A stretch of 64,000 nt of DNA from Xanthomonas floridensis (GTDB taxonomy: Bacteria; Pseudomonadota; Gammaproteobacteria; Xanthomonadales; Xanthomonadaceae): contig NZ_LXNG01000056.1 in assembly GCF_001642575.1 (NCBI RefSeq), positions 62,001-126,000 of the forward strand, given 5' to 3'. The notes below the pieces were generated by a model. It did no database searches and was not told where the DNA came from. It was given only the letters and a program-made list of their open reading frames with translations. The position numbers and the translations under genes were made by a program. Below, in pieces: positions 39,063 to 47,741 of the stretch; position 1 is the first letter of the stretch, and the number at the start of each line of letters is the position of its first letter.

Positions 39063-39126
39063 GACCGGCTGATCGGCGGGACGAGAGCGGCGCGACCGCC
39101 GATCCCGCAATGCCGGGCTCAGTGCC

Positions 39127-40332
39127 TTACAGTGCTTCGATGATGCCGGCCGCGCCCATGCCGGTACCGATGCACATGGTGACCATGCCGTACTTCTGCT
39201 GGCGGCGGCGCAGGCCGTGCACCAGGGTGGCGGCTCGGATCGCGCCGGTGGCGCCCAGTGGGTGGCCCAGTGCAATCGCGCCGCCCAGCGGATTGACCTT
39301 GGACGGATCCAGCTCGCTATCGCGGATCACCGCCAACGCTTGTGCGGCGAAGGCTTCGTTGAGTTCGATCCAGTCGAGCTGGTCCTTGGTCAGGCCGGCC
39401 TGCTTGAGCGCCTTGGGGATGGCCGCGATCGGGCCGATGCCCATCACTTCCGGGCGCACACCCGCGACCGAGAAGCTGACAAAACGCGCAAGCGGGGTGA
39501 GGCCGTAATCCTTGATCGCCTGCTCGGAGGCCAGCAGCACGGCACCGGCGCCATCGCTCATCTGCGAGGAGTTGCCGGCGGTGACGCTGCCGCCGAACTG
39601 CCCATTGCGGAACACCGGGCGCAGCTTGGCCAGGCCTTCCAGCGAGCTGTCCGGACGCGGGCCTTCGTCGGTGTCGACCAGGCGCTTGCGCAGGGCGATG
39701 ACGTTGCCGGCCAGGTCGGGCTGGTGCGAATGGATCTCATACGGGGTGATCTCGTCGCGGAACTCGCCGGCGGCGATCGCGGCGATGGCCTTCTGGTGCG
39801 AGGCCAGCGCAAACGCATCCTGATCCTCGCGCGAGACCTTCCATTCTTCGGCCACCTTCTCGGCGGTAATGCCCATGCCATAAGCAATGGCCACGTGGTC
39901 GTCGGCGAACACGCTCGGCGACATCGCAACCTTGTTGCCCATCATCGGCACCATCGACATCGACTCGGTACCGCCGGCCAGCATCAGGTCGGCGTTGCCC
40001 AGACGGATCTGGTCGGCCGCCATCGCCACGGCCTGGATGCCGGACGAGCAGAAGCGGTTGATGGTCTGGCCAGCCACGGTATTGGGCAGGCCCGCCAGCA
40101 GCACGCCGATGCGCGCCACGTTCATGCCTTGCTCGCCCTCGGGCATCGCGCAGCCAATGATGGCGTCGTCGATGCGCGACAGGTCGATGCCCGGCGCCTG
40201 CGCCACGACTGCACGCAACACGTGCGCCAGCATGTCGTCGGGACGGGTATTGCGGAACACGCCCTTGGGCGCCTTGCCGACCGGGGTACGGGTGGCGGCG
40301 ACGATGTAGGCTTCTTGAATCTGCTTGCTCAT
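39127..40332 (-). CDS. fadA: Acetyl-CoA C-acyltransferase (3-ketoacyl-CoA thiolase)
   Basis: Thiolase that cleaves 3-ketoacyl-CoA, the last step of beta-oxidation. The 401-residue product (MSKQIQEAYIVAATRTPVGK) has the nucleophilic Cys in INRFCSSGIQAVAMA, the ELNEAFAAQ motif, GGAIALGHPLGATGA with the catalytic His, and the second Cys in TMCIGTGMGAAG. An upstream in-frame extension reads MRFPIPHSPFPAIGDSQ from the heptamer repeat and is not real. It follows fadN across a spacer holding heptamer locus 4 and is the last gene of the psrA-fadN-fadA operon. Confidence 0.95.
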   Translation of the reverse strand: MSKQIQEAYIVAATRTPVGKAPKGVFRNTRPDDMLAHVLRAVVAQAPGIDLSRIDDAIIGCAMPEGEQGMNVARIGVLLAGLPNTVAGQTINRFCSSGIQAVAMAADQIRLGNADLMLAGGTESMSMVPMMGNKVAMSPSVFADDHVAIAYGMGITAEKVAEEWKVSREDQDAFALASHQKAIAAIAAGEFRDEITPYEIHSHQPDLAGNVIALRKRLVDTDEGPRPDSSLEGLAKLRPVFRNGQFGGSVTAGNSSQMSDGAGAVLLASEQAIKDYGLTPLARFVSFSVAGVRPEVMGIGPIAAIPKALKQAGLTKDQLDWIELNEAFAAQALAVIRDSELDPSKVNPLGGAIALGHPLGATGAIRAATLVHGLRRRQQKYGMVTMCIGTGMGAAGIIEAL

Positions 40333-40351
40333 TTGGCTATCTCCGATAGCC

Positions 40352-40488
40352 GGGAATGGGGAGTGGGGAATCGGGAATCGCACGTGCGGATTCGCCTGAG
40401 TTCGCCATCTTCATCACCCGGCAGATAATTGGGAGAAGCGGGGAGTCGGTTGGGCTTTTACCCATTCCCGATTCCCCACTCCCGATTC
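40352..40488. repeat. Inverted pair of GGGAATC-type heptamer tracts, locus 4
   Basis: Heptamers GGGAATG, GGGAGTG, GGGAATC, GGGAATC occupy 40352-40381, and the inverted GATTCCC-type tract 40462-40488. The spacer is about 80 bases. It lies inside the fad operon and ends directly at the fadN stop codon, so fadA translation is uncoupled from fadN. A hairpin here could alter the fadN:fadA mRNA ratio. Confidence 0.83.
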
Positions 40489-42861
40489 TCAGTTCCTCAA
40501 CGGCTTACCCGTCTTGAGCATGTGCCCAATCCGCGCCTGGGTCTTTTCCTGCTGGGCCAGTTCGACGAAGTGCTTGCGCTCCAGCTTGAGCAGCCATTCT
40601 TCGTCCACCAGCGCGCCACGATCGACTTCGCCGCCGCAGACGACCGTGGCGATGCGGGTGGCGATCTCGTAGTCGTATTCGCTGATGAAGCGGCCTTCCA
40701 GCATGTTGACCAGCAGCATCTTGAAGGTGGCGATACCCACATCGCCGGCGACCTGGATGCGGCGTGCCGGCAGCGGGGCGCGGTAGCCGCCTTCGGCCAG
40801 CGCACGCGCTTCGGCCTTGGCGATGTGCAGTGCCTCGTAGCTGTTGAACACGATCTTGTCGGTGGTGCGCAGCAGACCCAGCTCCTGGGCGTTGACCGCC
40901 GAGTTGGAGACCTTTGCCATTGCGACGGTTTCGAAGGTCTTCTTCAGTTCGGCGAACACATCGCCACCCGGACCTGCAGTCACCGAGGCCCGCGCCGCGA
41001 TTTCCTTCAGGCCGCCACCGGCCGGCAGCAGACCGACGCCGGCTTCGACCAGGCCGATGTAGCTCTCCAGCGAGGCCACGGTCTTTGCACTGTGCATCTG
41101 GAATTCGCAACCACCGCCCAGTGCCAGGCCGCGCACCGCCGAAATCACCGGCACCTGCGAATACTTGATGCGCTGGCTGGTGGCCTGGAAATTGGCGACC
41201 AGCGCTTCGAATGCGTCCACCTTGCCGGCCTGCAGCAGACCCAGCGCGCCAGCCAGATCGGCACCGGCGGAGAAGGGCTCCTTCTGCTGCCAGATCACCA
41301 GGCCGGCGAAGTCCTTCTCGGCGCGGCCGACGACTTCCTGCAGACCGTTGAGCACGTGGTCGGAGACGGTATTCATCTTGGTCTTGAAGCTGACCACGGC
41401 GATGTCATCGCCGTCGTGCCACATGCGCACGCCGTCGTTTTCGAACACGGTCTCGCCCGGCGAGAACTTCTCGCCCAGCAGCGGGTCCGGGAAACGCTGG
41501 CGCTTGTACACAGGCAGCGCCGAGCGCGGCAGCTTGGCGTCGTGTGCCGGACTGTACGAGCCTTCGGCACCGTGCACGCCATCGCGACCATCGAACACCC
41601 AGTTCGGCAGCGGCGCGCTGCTCATGCTCTTGCCGTTGGAGATATCTTCGGCAATCCACTGCGCCACCTGCTTCCAGCCGGCGGCCTGCCAGGTTTCGAA
41701 CGGGCCCAGCGACCAGCCGTAGCCCCAGCGGATCGCCAGGTCCACATCGCGCGCGGTCTCGGCGATGTCGGCCAGGTGATAGGCGCTGTAATGGAACAGG
41801 TCGCGGAACGTGGCCCACAGGAACTGCGCCTGCGGATGCTGGCTTTCACGCAGCTTGGCGAACTTTTCGGCCGGGTTCTTGATCTTGAGGATCTCGATCA
41901 CTTCCGGCGCAGCGGTGCGATCAGCGGCGCGGTAATCCTGCTTTTCCAGGTCCAGCACCACGATGTCCTTGCCGACCTTGCGGAAGATACCGGCCCCGAC
42001 CTTCTGGCCCAGCGCGCCCTTGGCGATCAGCGCATCCAGCCACTTGGGCGAGGTGAAGTACTGGTGCCACGGGTCGTCCGGCAGGGTGTCGCCCATGGTC
42101 TTGATCACGTGCGCCATGGTGTCCAGACCGACCACATCGGAGGTGCGATAAGTCGCCGACTTCGGGCGGCCGACCAGCGGGCCGGTCAGGCCGTCCACCT
42201 CATCGAAGCCCAGACCGAATTCCTGGGTGTGATGGATGGTGGACAGGATCGAGAACACGCCGATGCGGTTGCCGATGAAGTTCGGGGTGTCCTTGGCGTA
42301 CACCACGCCCTTGCCGAGCGTGGTCACCAGGAACGCTTCCAGGCCTTCCAGCACGGCCTTGTCGGTGCCCTTGGCCGGAATCAGCTCGGCTAGGTGCATG
42401 TAGCGCGGCGGGTTGAAGAAATGCACGCCGCAGAAGCGGTGGCGCAATTGCTCGGGCAGCACGTCGGAGAGCTTGTTGATGCCCAGGCCGGAGGTGTTGG
42501 AGGCCAGCACCGCATGCTCGGAGACGAACGGCGCGATCTTCTTGTACAGGTCCTGCTTCCAGTCCATCCGCTCGGCGATCGCCTCGATGATCAGATCGCA
42601 ATCGCGCAGCTGCTCCAGGCCAGTCTCATAGTTGGCCGGAGTGATCGCTTCGGCCAGCGCCTTGCTGGCGAGCGGGGCAGGGCTGAGCTTGCCGAGGTTG
42701 GCAATGGCCTTGAGCACGACGCCGTCGGCCGGACCGTCCTTGGCAGGCAGATCGAACAGCACGGTGTCGACACCGGCATTGGTGAGGTGCGCGGCGATCT
42801 GCGCGCCCATGACGCCGGCACCGAGCACGGCGGCGCGACGAACTAGCAACGGATTGGACAT
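40489..42861 (-). CDS. fadN: 3-hydroxyacyl-CoA dehydrogenase/enoyl-CoA hydratase (FadN-like)
   Basis: A bifunctional beta-oxidation enzyme of 790 residues with the dehydrogenase first and the hydratase last, the order of Bacillus FadN rather than E. coli FadB. The NAD fold is at the N terminus (RRAAVLGAGVMGAQIAAHLT), with HFFNPPRYMHLAELIPAKGT and the catalytic NFIGNRIG region. The hydratase part (about 470-720) has WQQKEPFSAGADL and SAVRGLALGGGCEFQMHSA, with GLVEAGVGLLPAGGGLKE carrying the catalytic Glu. It is encoded 23 bases after psrA. The long frame upstream of 42861 is non-conserved. Confidence 0.94.
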   Translation of the reverse strand: MSNPLLVRRAAVLGAGVMGAQIAAHLTNAGVDTVLFDLPAKDGPADGVVLKAIANLGKLSPAPLASKALAEAITPANYETGLEQLRDCDLIIEAIAERMDWKQDLYKKIAPFVSEHAVLASNTSGLGINKLSDVLPEQLRHRFCGVHFFNPPRYMHLAELIPAKGTDKAVLEGLEAFLVTTLGKGVVYAKDTPNFIGNRIGVFSILSTIHHTQEFGLGFDEVDGLTGPLVGRPKSATYRTSDVVGLDTMAHVIKTMGDTLPDDPWHQYFTSPKWLDALIAKGALGQKVGAGIFRKVGKDIVVLDLEKQDYRAADRTAAPEVIEILKIKNPAEKFAKLRESQHPQAQFLWATFRDLFHYSAYHLADIAETARDVDLAIRWGYGWSLGPFETWQAAGWKQVAQWIAEDISNGKSMSSAPLPNWVFDGRDGVHGAEGSYSPAHDAKLPRSALPVYKRQRFPDPLLGEKFSPGETVFENDGVRMWHDGDDIAVVSFKTKMNTVSDHVLNGLQEVVGRAEKDFAGLVIWQQKEPFSAGADLAGALGLLQAGKVDAFEALVANFQATSQRIKYSQVPVISAVRGLALGGGCEFQMHSAKTVASLESYIGLVEAGVGLLPAGGGLKEIAARASVTAGPGGDVFAELKKTFETVAMAKVSNSAVNAQELGLLRTTDKIVFNSYEALHIAKAEARALAEGGYRAPLPARRIQVAGDVGIATFKMLLVNMLEGRFISEYDYEIATRIATVVCGGEVDRGALVDEEWLLKLERKHFVELAQQEKTQARIGHMLKTGKPLRN

Positions 42862-42884
42862 AGCAATAGCCTCTTGTGGAACGT

Positions 42885-43517
42885 TTACGGTGTGGAATGA
42901 GCGCGGAAACCGGGTTCCGCGAAACGAATGAGTTCGCGCGCCGCACGGGCGCGGTGGTCGGCCTCGCTGACGCCGGCCGGGCGCTTGATCAGGCCGAAAT
43001 CGGCCATGGCATAGGTCAGCGCACCGGCCAGGAAGTCCAGGCGCCAGTACAGCTCCTCCTTGCTCAGCCCCGGCACGCAGGCGGCGATGGCCTTGCCGAA
43101 TTCGCGCAGCACGTGCCCGTAGTGGTCGGACAGGAACTTGCGCAGGTTGTCGTTCTTTTCCGCATAGGCGCGGGCGATCACGCGCACGAAGGCGCCGCCG
43201 TTCTGGCGGTCCTGCGCCATCGCCAGCGCCGGTTCGACGAACGCCGCCAGTACCGCGGTGAGTTCGCCGGGTTGCGACTTCTTCGCCGCTTCCAGCTGCT
43301 GCAGCCGCGCGGTGGTCATCTCGTCCATGCGCCGGCGGAACACCTCGTTGACCAGGTTTTCCTTGGAGCCGAAGTGGTAGTTGACCGCGGCAATGTTGAC
43401 GTCGGCCTGGGTGGTGAGCTGGCGCAGCGAGGTGCCGGCAAACCCATGCTGGGCGAACAGCTCCTCGGCCGCACCGAGAATGCGGTCCTTGGTGGAGAAG
43501 TGGGCTGGCTTGGGCAT
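42885..43517 (-). CDS. psrA: TetR-family fatty-acid regulator, PsrA-like
   Basis: A TetR-type repressor of 210 residues. The N-terminal helix-turn-helix (KDRILGAAEELFAQHGFAGT, then SLRQLTTQADVNIAAVNYHFGSK) is close to that of Pseudomonas PsrA, which responds to long-chain acyl-CoA and represses beta-oxidation genes. The C-terminal ligand domain holds FLSDHYGHVLREFGKAI. I start at the ATG 43517; a TTG further upstream would overlap the operator. A CAAAC-N4-GTTTG palindrome 20 bases ahead supports self-regulation and control of fadN-fadA. Confidence 0.88.
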   Translation of the reverse strand: MPKPAHFSTKDRILGAAEELFAQHGFAGTSLRQLTTQADVNIAAVNYHFGSKENLVNEVFRRRMDEMTTARLQQLEAAKKSQPGELTAVLAAFVEPALAMAQDRQNGGAFVRVIARAYAEKNDNLRKFLSDHYGHVLREFGKAIAACVPGLSKEELYWRLDFLAGALTYAMADFGLIKRPAGVSEADHRARAARELIRFAEPGFRAHSTP

Positions 43518-43536
43518 GCGTCGGGTCAGGCTCAAT

Positions 43537-43550
43537 CAAACGATTGTTTG
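43537..43550. promoter_or_regulatory. PsrA-type operator
   Basis: CAAACGATTGTTTG, a palindrome with arms CAAAC and GTTTG around four bases. It equals the PsrA consensus CAAAC-N(2-4)-GTTTG known from Pseudomonas. It lies 20 bases before the psrA start in the divergent psrA/ndk region. Confidence 0.85.
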
Positions 43551-43661
43551 AGTCTACGGCCAGGATCGTGCCTGGTCATGCGGCGCTGCAGCACGATTCA
43601 GGGGGCAGTATGCAAACAAATAGCCAACGAGATAGAATTGACCATCGCAAAGAAGCCTAAG

Positions 43662-43686
43662 CCCGCGTTTTGACGCGGGTTTTTTT
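43662..43686 (+). terminator. Plus-strand terminator upstream of ndk
   Basis: CCCGCG-TTTTGA-CGCGGG followed by seven Ts, 47 bases before the ndk ATG. No plus-strand gene ends here, since psrA points away. It is therefore either an attenuator in the ndk leader or the end of a short RNA begun between 43551 and 43645. Confidence 0.8.
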
Positions 43687-43732
43687 CATGATAACCTCGG
43701 GCCTTCAGTGGCCCGCCCAACGGAGAATTCCC

Positions 43733-44158
43733 ATGGCGCTGGAGCGCACCCTGTCCATCATCAAGCCCGACGCCGTTGCCAAGAACGTCATCGGCGAAAT
43801 CTACAGCCGTTTTGAGAAGGCTGGCCTGAAGGTCGTGGCCGCCAAGTACAAGCAGCTGTCGCGCCGTGAGGCCGAAGGCTTTTATGCCGTGCACCGCGAG
43901 CGTCCGTTCTTCAATGCGCTGGTCGAGTTCATGATCTCCGGCCCGGTAATGATCCAGGCGCTGGAAGGCGAGAACGCCGTTGCCGCGCACCGCGACCTGC
44001 TGGGCGCGACCAATCCCAAGGACGCTGCGCCGGGCACCATCCGCGCCGACTTCGCCGATTCGATCGATGCCAATGCCGCCCACGGCTCGGACTCGGTCGA
44101 GAACGCCGCCAACGAAGTCGCGTATTTCTTTGCCGCTACGGAAGTGGTCTCGCGCTGA
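43733..44158 (+). CDS. ndk: Nucleoside diphosphate kinase
   Basis: Ndk transfers phosphate among nucleoside di- and triphosphates through a phospho-histidine. The 141-residue protein is of standard length: [20 protein letters not shown] at the N terminus and the active-site segment [14 protein letters not shown] containing the catalytic His. A GGAG ribosome site precedes the ATG; the longer frame would cross the terminator. rlmN follows about 18 bases later. Confidence 0.98.
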   Translation: MALERTLSIIKPDAVAKNVIGEIYSRFEKAGLKVVAAKYKQLSRREAEGFYAVHRERPFFNALVEFMISGPVMIQALEGENAVAAHRDLLGATNPKDAAPGTIRADFADSIDANAAHGSDSVENAANEVAYFFAATEVVSR

Positions 44159-44176
44159 GGCCGAGTGAGTCGAATC

Positions 44177-45382
44177 GTGAATGAGGTCGTGATCCCCTCC
44201 GTGCTGCACGACGTTCCCGTCCCCGCAGCGCCGGTGCGCAAGCAGAACCTGCTCGACCTCGATCGCGAGGGACTGGAGCGCTTCTTCGCCGACACGCTCG
44301 GCGAAGCGCGCTACCGTGCCCATCAGGTGATGAAGTGGATCCACCACCGCTACGTCACCGATTTCGACCAGATGACCGACCTCGGCAAGGCATTGCGTGC
44401 GAAGTTGCACCAGCATGCCGAGGTGCTGGTTCCGAATGTTGTCTTCGACAAGCCCTCCACCGACGGTACCCATAAGTGGCTGTTGGCCATGGGCACCGAC
44501 GGCAAGAACGCGATCGAGACCGTCTACATCCCCGACAAGGGCCGCGGCACGCTGTGCGTGTCCTCCCAGGTCGGTTGCGGCCTGAACTGCACCTTTTGTT
44601 CGACCGCCACCCAGGGCTTCAACCGCAACCTGACCACCGCCGAGATCATCGGGCAGGTGTGGGTGGCGGCGCGTCATCTGGGCAACGTGCCGCACCAGCA
44701 GCGCCGTCTCACCAACGTGGTGATGATGGGCATGGGCGAGCCGCTGATGAATTTCGACAACGTCGTGCGCGCGATGAGCGTGATGCGTGACGACCTGGGC
44801 TACGGCCTGGCCAGCAAGCGGGTCACGCTGTCGACCTCTGGCCTGGTGCCGATGATCGACCGGCTGTCCACCGAGAGCGATGTCTCGCTCGCGGTGTCCC
44901 TGCATGCCGCCAACGACACCTTGCGCGAGAGCCTGGTGCCGCTGAACAAGAAGTACCCGATCGCAGAGTTGATGGAGTCCTGCGCCCGCTATCTGCGCGG
45001 CAGCAAGAAGCGCGATTCGGTGACCTTCGAATACACCTTGATGAAGGGCATCAACGACCAGCCGGAGCACGCGCGCCAGCTGGCCAGGCTGATGCGGCAG
45101 TTCGATAATGCCGTGCAGTCCAAGGACGCCGGCAAGGTCAACCTGATTCCGTTCAACCCGTTCCCCGGCACGCGCTATGAGCGCTCCGGCGAAACGGAGA
45201 TCCGCGCATTCCAGAAGATCCTGCTCGACGCGCAGGTGCTGACGATGGTGCGCCGTACCCGCGGCGACGACATCGATGCAGCCTGCGGGCAGCTCAAGGG
45301 CCAGGTCATGGACCGCACCCGTCGCCAGGCGGAGTTCCGCCGCACATTGGAAGGGCAGGCCGATCGAGATGCGGCAGCGTGA
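44177..45382 (+). CDS. rlmN: Dual-specificity RNA methyltransferase RlmN
   Basis: RlmN is a radical-SAM enzyme that methylates C2 of A2503 in 23S rRNA and A37 of some tRNAs. The 401-residue product has the iron-sulphur motif CGLNCTFC (within [20 protein letters not shown]), [15 protein letters not shown], and the methyl-carrying Cys in [15 protein letters not shown] take the GTG at 44177 ([10 protein letters not shown]), which matches the usual Xanthomonas form, although another GTG four codons upstream (44165) is open. It overlaps pilF by 14 bases. Confidence 0.96.
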   Translation: MNEVVIPSVLHDVPVPAAPVRKQNLLDLDREGLERFFADTLGEARYRAHQVMKWIHHRYVTDFDQMTDLGKALRAKLHQHAEVLVPNVVFDKPSTDGTHKWLLAMGTDGKNAIETVYIPDKGRGTLCVSSQVGCGLNCTFCSTATQGFNRNLTTAEIIGQVWVAARHLGNVPHQQRRLTNVVMMGMGEPLMNFDNVVRAMSVMRDDLGYGLASKRVTLSTSGLVPMIDRLSTESDVSLAVSLHAANDTLRESLVPLNKKYPIAELMESCARYLRGSKKRDSVTFEYTLMKGINDQPEHARQLARLMRQFDNAVQSKDAGKVNLIPFNPFPGTRYERSGETEIRAFQKILLDAQVLTMVRRTRGDDIDAACGQLKGQVMDRTRRQAEFRRTLEGQADRDAAA

Positions 45383-46181
45383 ACTCGCGTTAATGGCGGC
45401 CGTGGCGATCGCGTTGTGCGCGGTCGGCTGCGGCGGGCGCAATGCCAAGGCCGGTTCGGCCAAGAGTGTGGAAGAAGTCGCGCCGGTGTATTCGTTCCGC
45501 GACGACAAGGCCACCAAGAATCGTCTTGCCGTCCAGGAGAAGCTGGGCCTGGCCCGCAACCGGCTGCAGACCGGCGATTACGCCGGTGCCGAAGAGCAGG
45601 TGCGGGCGGCGTTGAAGAAGGAATCGCAGTCGGTGGATGCCATCGGCATGCTGGCCCTGATCCAGGGCGCCAGGGGCGATGTGACCGGGTCGGGTGCATC
45701 GTACCGCCGCGCTGCCGAGCTGGCTCCCCAGCGTGGCGATGTGCTGAATAACTACGGTGCCTGGCTGTGCGCGAATGGCTCGCCTGCTGAATCGCTGCTG
45801 TGGTTCGATCGGGCACTCACCGACAGAACCTACGCATCGCCAGCGTCTGCGCTAGGTAATGCCGGTGGTTGTGCGCTGAAGGCTGGTCAGCCCGAACGTG
45901 CGACCGGCGATCTGCGCAAGGCGCTGGAGTTGGATCCGAATAATCCCTATGCGCTGGAATCGATGGCGCGTCTGGAAGCAGGGCGCCGCAATTTTTTCGA
46001 GGCGCGCGCATTTGTCGAACGGAGGCTCGCGGCTGCACCGGCAACGGCTTCCGTGTTACAACTCGCCATTCAGATTGAGCAAGGGCTGGGCGACAAGGTA
46101 GCTGCCGGCCGTTACCAACAGCGGTTGGTCAAGGAATTTCCTGACGCAGCGACCGCTAATCCCGGGGCCAATGCATTGTGA
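45369..46181 (+). CDS. pilF: Type IV pilus pilotin PilF/PilW
   Basis: PilF is the outer-membrane lipoprotein that guides PilQ secretin assembly for type IV pili. The 270-residue product starts [20 protein letters not shown], with a lipobox near AVGC (Cys about 21), followed by TPR repeats ([29 protein letters not shown]-like; [39 protein letters not shown]). It overlaps the rlmN end and shares four bases (GTGA) with rodZ. The rlmN-pilF-rodZ order is common in gammaproteobacteria. Confidence 0.93.
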   Translation: MRQRELALMAAVAIALCAVGCGGRNAKAGSAKSVEEVAPVYSFRDDKATKNRLAVQEKLGLARNRLQTGDYAGAEEQVRAALKKESQSVDAIGMLALIQGARGDVTGSGASYRRAAELAPQRGDVLNNYGAWLCANGSPAESLLWFDRALTDRTYASPASALGNAGGCALKAGQPERATGDLRKALELDPNNPYALESMARLEAGRRNFFEARAFVERRLAAAPATASVLQLAIQIEQGLGDKVAAGRYQQRLVKEFPDAATANPGANAL

Positions 46182-47032
46182 TCAGTGATTCCAATCCGAA
46201 CCCTTTCGAGCAGGAAAAGGGCTGCGGACAGCACTTGCGCGAAGCGCGCGAGTCAGCAGGTCTGAGTGTGGACGAGGTGGCGGGCAAGCTGCGCATGCCG
46301 GCCCACGTGGTGCGGTCGCTGGAGCAGGAAGACTGGCAGCGCCTCGGCGCGCCGGTGTTCGTGCGCGGGCAGTTGCGCAGTTATGCGCGCCTGTTGCAGG
46401 TCGATCTGGAGCCGCTGTTGCAGCAAGCCACCATTGCGCCGGTCGAGCCGGTCAAGCTGGTGAGCCACACCCATACGCCGCGTGCGCGCCGCATTTTCGA
46501 AAGTACCGCGCGCAAGGCCATGTACGTCGTCATCACCGGCGTGTTCGCCGTGCCGGTCTGGTACGCGACCCGCTCGCACCTGGATGGCAAGGCGCCGAAC
46601 ACGGTGTCGCTGGACAGCATGCCCGTGGCCACCAAGTCCGGTGACCCGGCCGCCGCCGCAGCGCAGCCTGCAGCCGCGCCACGCGAACAGCCGGCGCCGT
46701 ATATCGCGTCAATGACGCCAGTGCCGCGCGCGACCCCGGTCAGCGAGGCGCCGGAACCCGCCGTTGGCGCTAGCCTGTCGCTGAGTTTCAGTGGCGACAG
46801 TTGGGTACAGATCCTGGCGCCGGATGGCACTGCGGTGGAGAAGGCACTGATTCGTGCCGGCGAACATCGCACCTATTCGCCGGGCCAGGTGGGTCGCATC
46901 GTGCTGGGCAACGCGTCGGCGGTAGAGGTTCAGCAAGGCGGCAGTATCGTCGATGTGAAACCGTTCCAGCGCGCTAACGTGGCACGTTTTGCGGTATCCT
47001 CCGACGGCTCCGTGGTGCCTGCTTCCGAGTGA
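46178..47032 (+). CDS. rodZ: Cell-shape protein RodZ
   Basis: RodZ links MreB filaments to the cell-wall elongation machinery. The 284-residue protein starts at a GTG overlapping the pilF stop. It has an N-terminal helix-turn-helix (HLREARESAGLSVDEVAGKL, residues 19-38; MPAHVVRSLEQEDW), one membrane segment (about 112-128, MYVVITGVFAVPVWYAT), a Pro/Ala-rich periplasmic linker and a C-terminal beta domain (LSLSFSGDSWVQILAPDGTA). In E. coli ispG and hisS follow rodZ; here the next gene is yfgM after 70 bases. Confidence 0.93.
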   Translation: MISDSNPNPFEQEKGCGQHLREARESAGLSVDEVAGKLRMPAHVVRSLEQEDWQRLGAPVFVRGQLRSYARLLQVDLEPLLQQATIAPVEPVKLVSHTHTPRARRIFESTARKAMYVVITGVFAVPVWYATRSHLDGKAPNTVSLDSMPVATKSGDPAAAAAQPAAAPREQPAPYIASMTPVPRATPVSEAPEPAVGASLSLSFSGDSWVQILAPDGTAVEKALIRAGEHRTYSPGQVGRIVLGNASAVEVQQGGSIVDVKPFQRANVARFAVSSDGSVVPASE

Positions 47033-47102
47033 AGCGGACTGCGGTTTTTCATTTTTCCCTTTTGATGTTCCGCGCCTCCGGGATGACGGAGCGAGAGTAC
47101 GC

Positions 47103-47741
47103 ATGGCGATCGACGATCTGCTGGACGAACACGAACAAGGCGAACGCGTTCGTTCCTGGTTGAGAAAGAATGGTGCGGGTCTGGTGGGCGGCGTCCTGCT
47201 CGGGCTGGCACTGATCCTGGGCTGGCAGTGGTGGCAAAAGCGCACCAATACCGAACTGGTTGAAGCCAACGCCCGTTACGAGGCGGTGGTGAAGTCGATC
47301 CAGGCCAAGAACCTGGACAAGGCCGCCAAGGACATCGTGGCGCTGGACGACGGCAAGGGCGGCATCTACGCCGAGCTTGCGGCACTGCGTCTGGCCAAGG
47401 CCCAGGTCGATGCCGGCAAGAATGCCGAAGCGATCAAGACCCTGCGTGACGTGCCCGCCGAGGGCGAGCTCAAGCAGATCGTGCAGCAGCGCCTGGCGCG
47501 CGTGCTGATCGAAAGCGGCAAGCCGGACGAAGCAATCAAGCTGCTGGCCGATGCGCAGGACCATGCCAGCCTGGAAATCCGCGGCGATGCACTGGTCGCG
47601 CAAGGCAAGCCCGATGAGGCGCGTGCGCTGTATACCCGGGCACTGCCCACGGTGGATGTGGCTTCGCCGCAACGCCGTTTGCTGGAAACCAAGCTGATGG
47701 ATGTGGGCGGCAAGGTGCCCGATCCGGCGGAGCAGATTTGA
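47103..47741 (+). CDS. yfgM: YfgM-like membrane-anchored TPR protein
   Basis: YfgM is a SecYEG-associated periplasmic chaperone partner (PpiD complex). The 212-residue protein has a short cytoplasmic N terminus (MAIDDLLDEHEQGERVRSWL), one membrane segment (AGLVGGVLLGLALILGWQWW, about 24-43), then TPR-like helices (AELAALRLAKAQVDAGKNAE; GKPDEARALYTRALP). It is the usual neighbour of bamB and der. Its stop shares a base with the bamB ATG. Confidence 0.93.
   Translation: MAIDDLLDEHEQGERVRSWLRKNGAGLVGGVLLGLALILGWQWWQKRTNTELVEANARYEAVVKSIQAKNLDKAAKDIVALDDGKGGIYAELAALRLAKAQVDAGKNAEAIKTLRDVPAEGELKQIVQQRLARVLIESGKPDEAIKLLADAQDHASLEIRGDALVAQGKPDEARALYTRALPTVDVASPQRRLLETKLMDVGGKVPDPAEQI

Noticed and set aside
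40429..42393. 654-codon plus-strand open frame opposite fadN
   Set aside because: Shadow of fadN with skewed composition and no recognisable motif.
43598..45559. 653-codon minus-strand open frame across ndk and rlmN
   Set aside because: Runs antisense through two conserved genes and a terminator; composition is that of an antisense frame.
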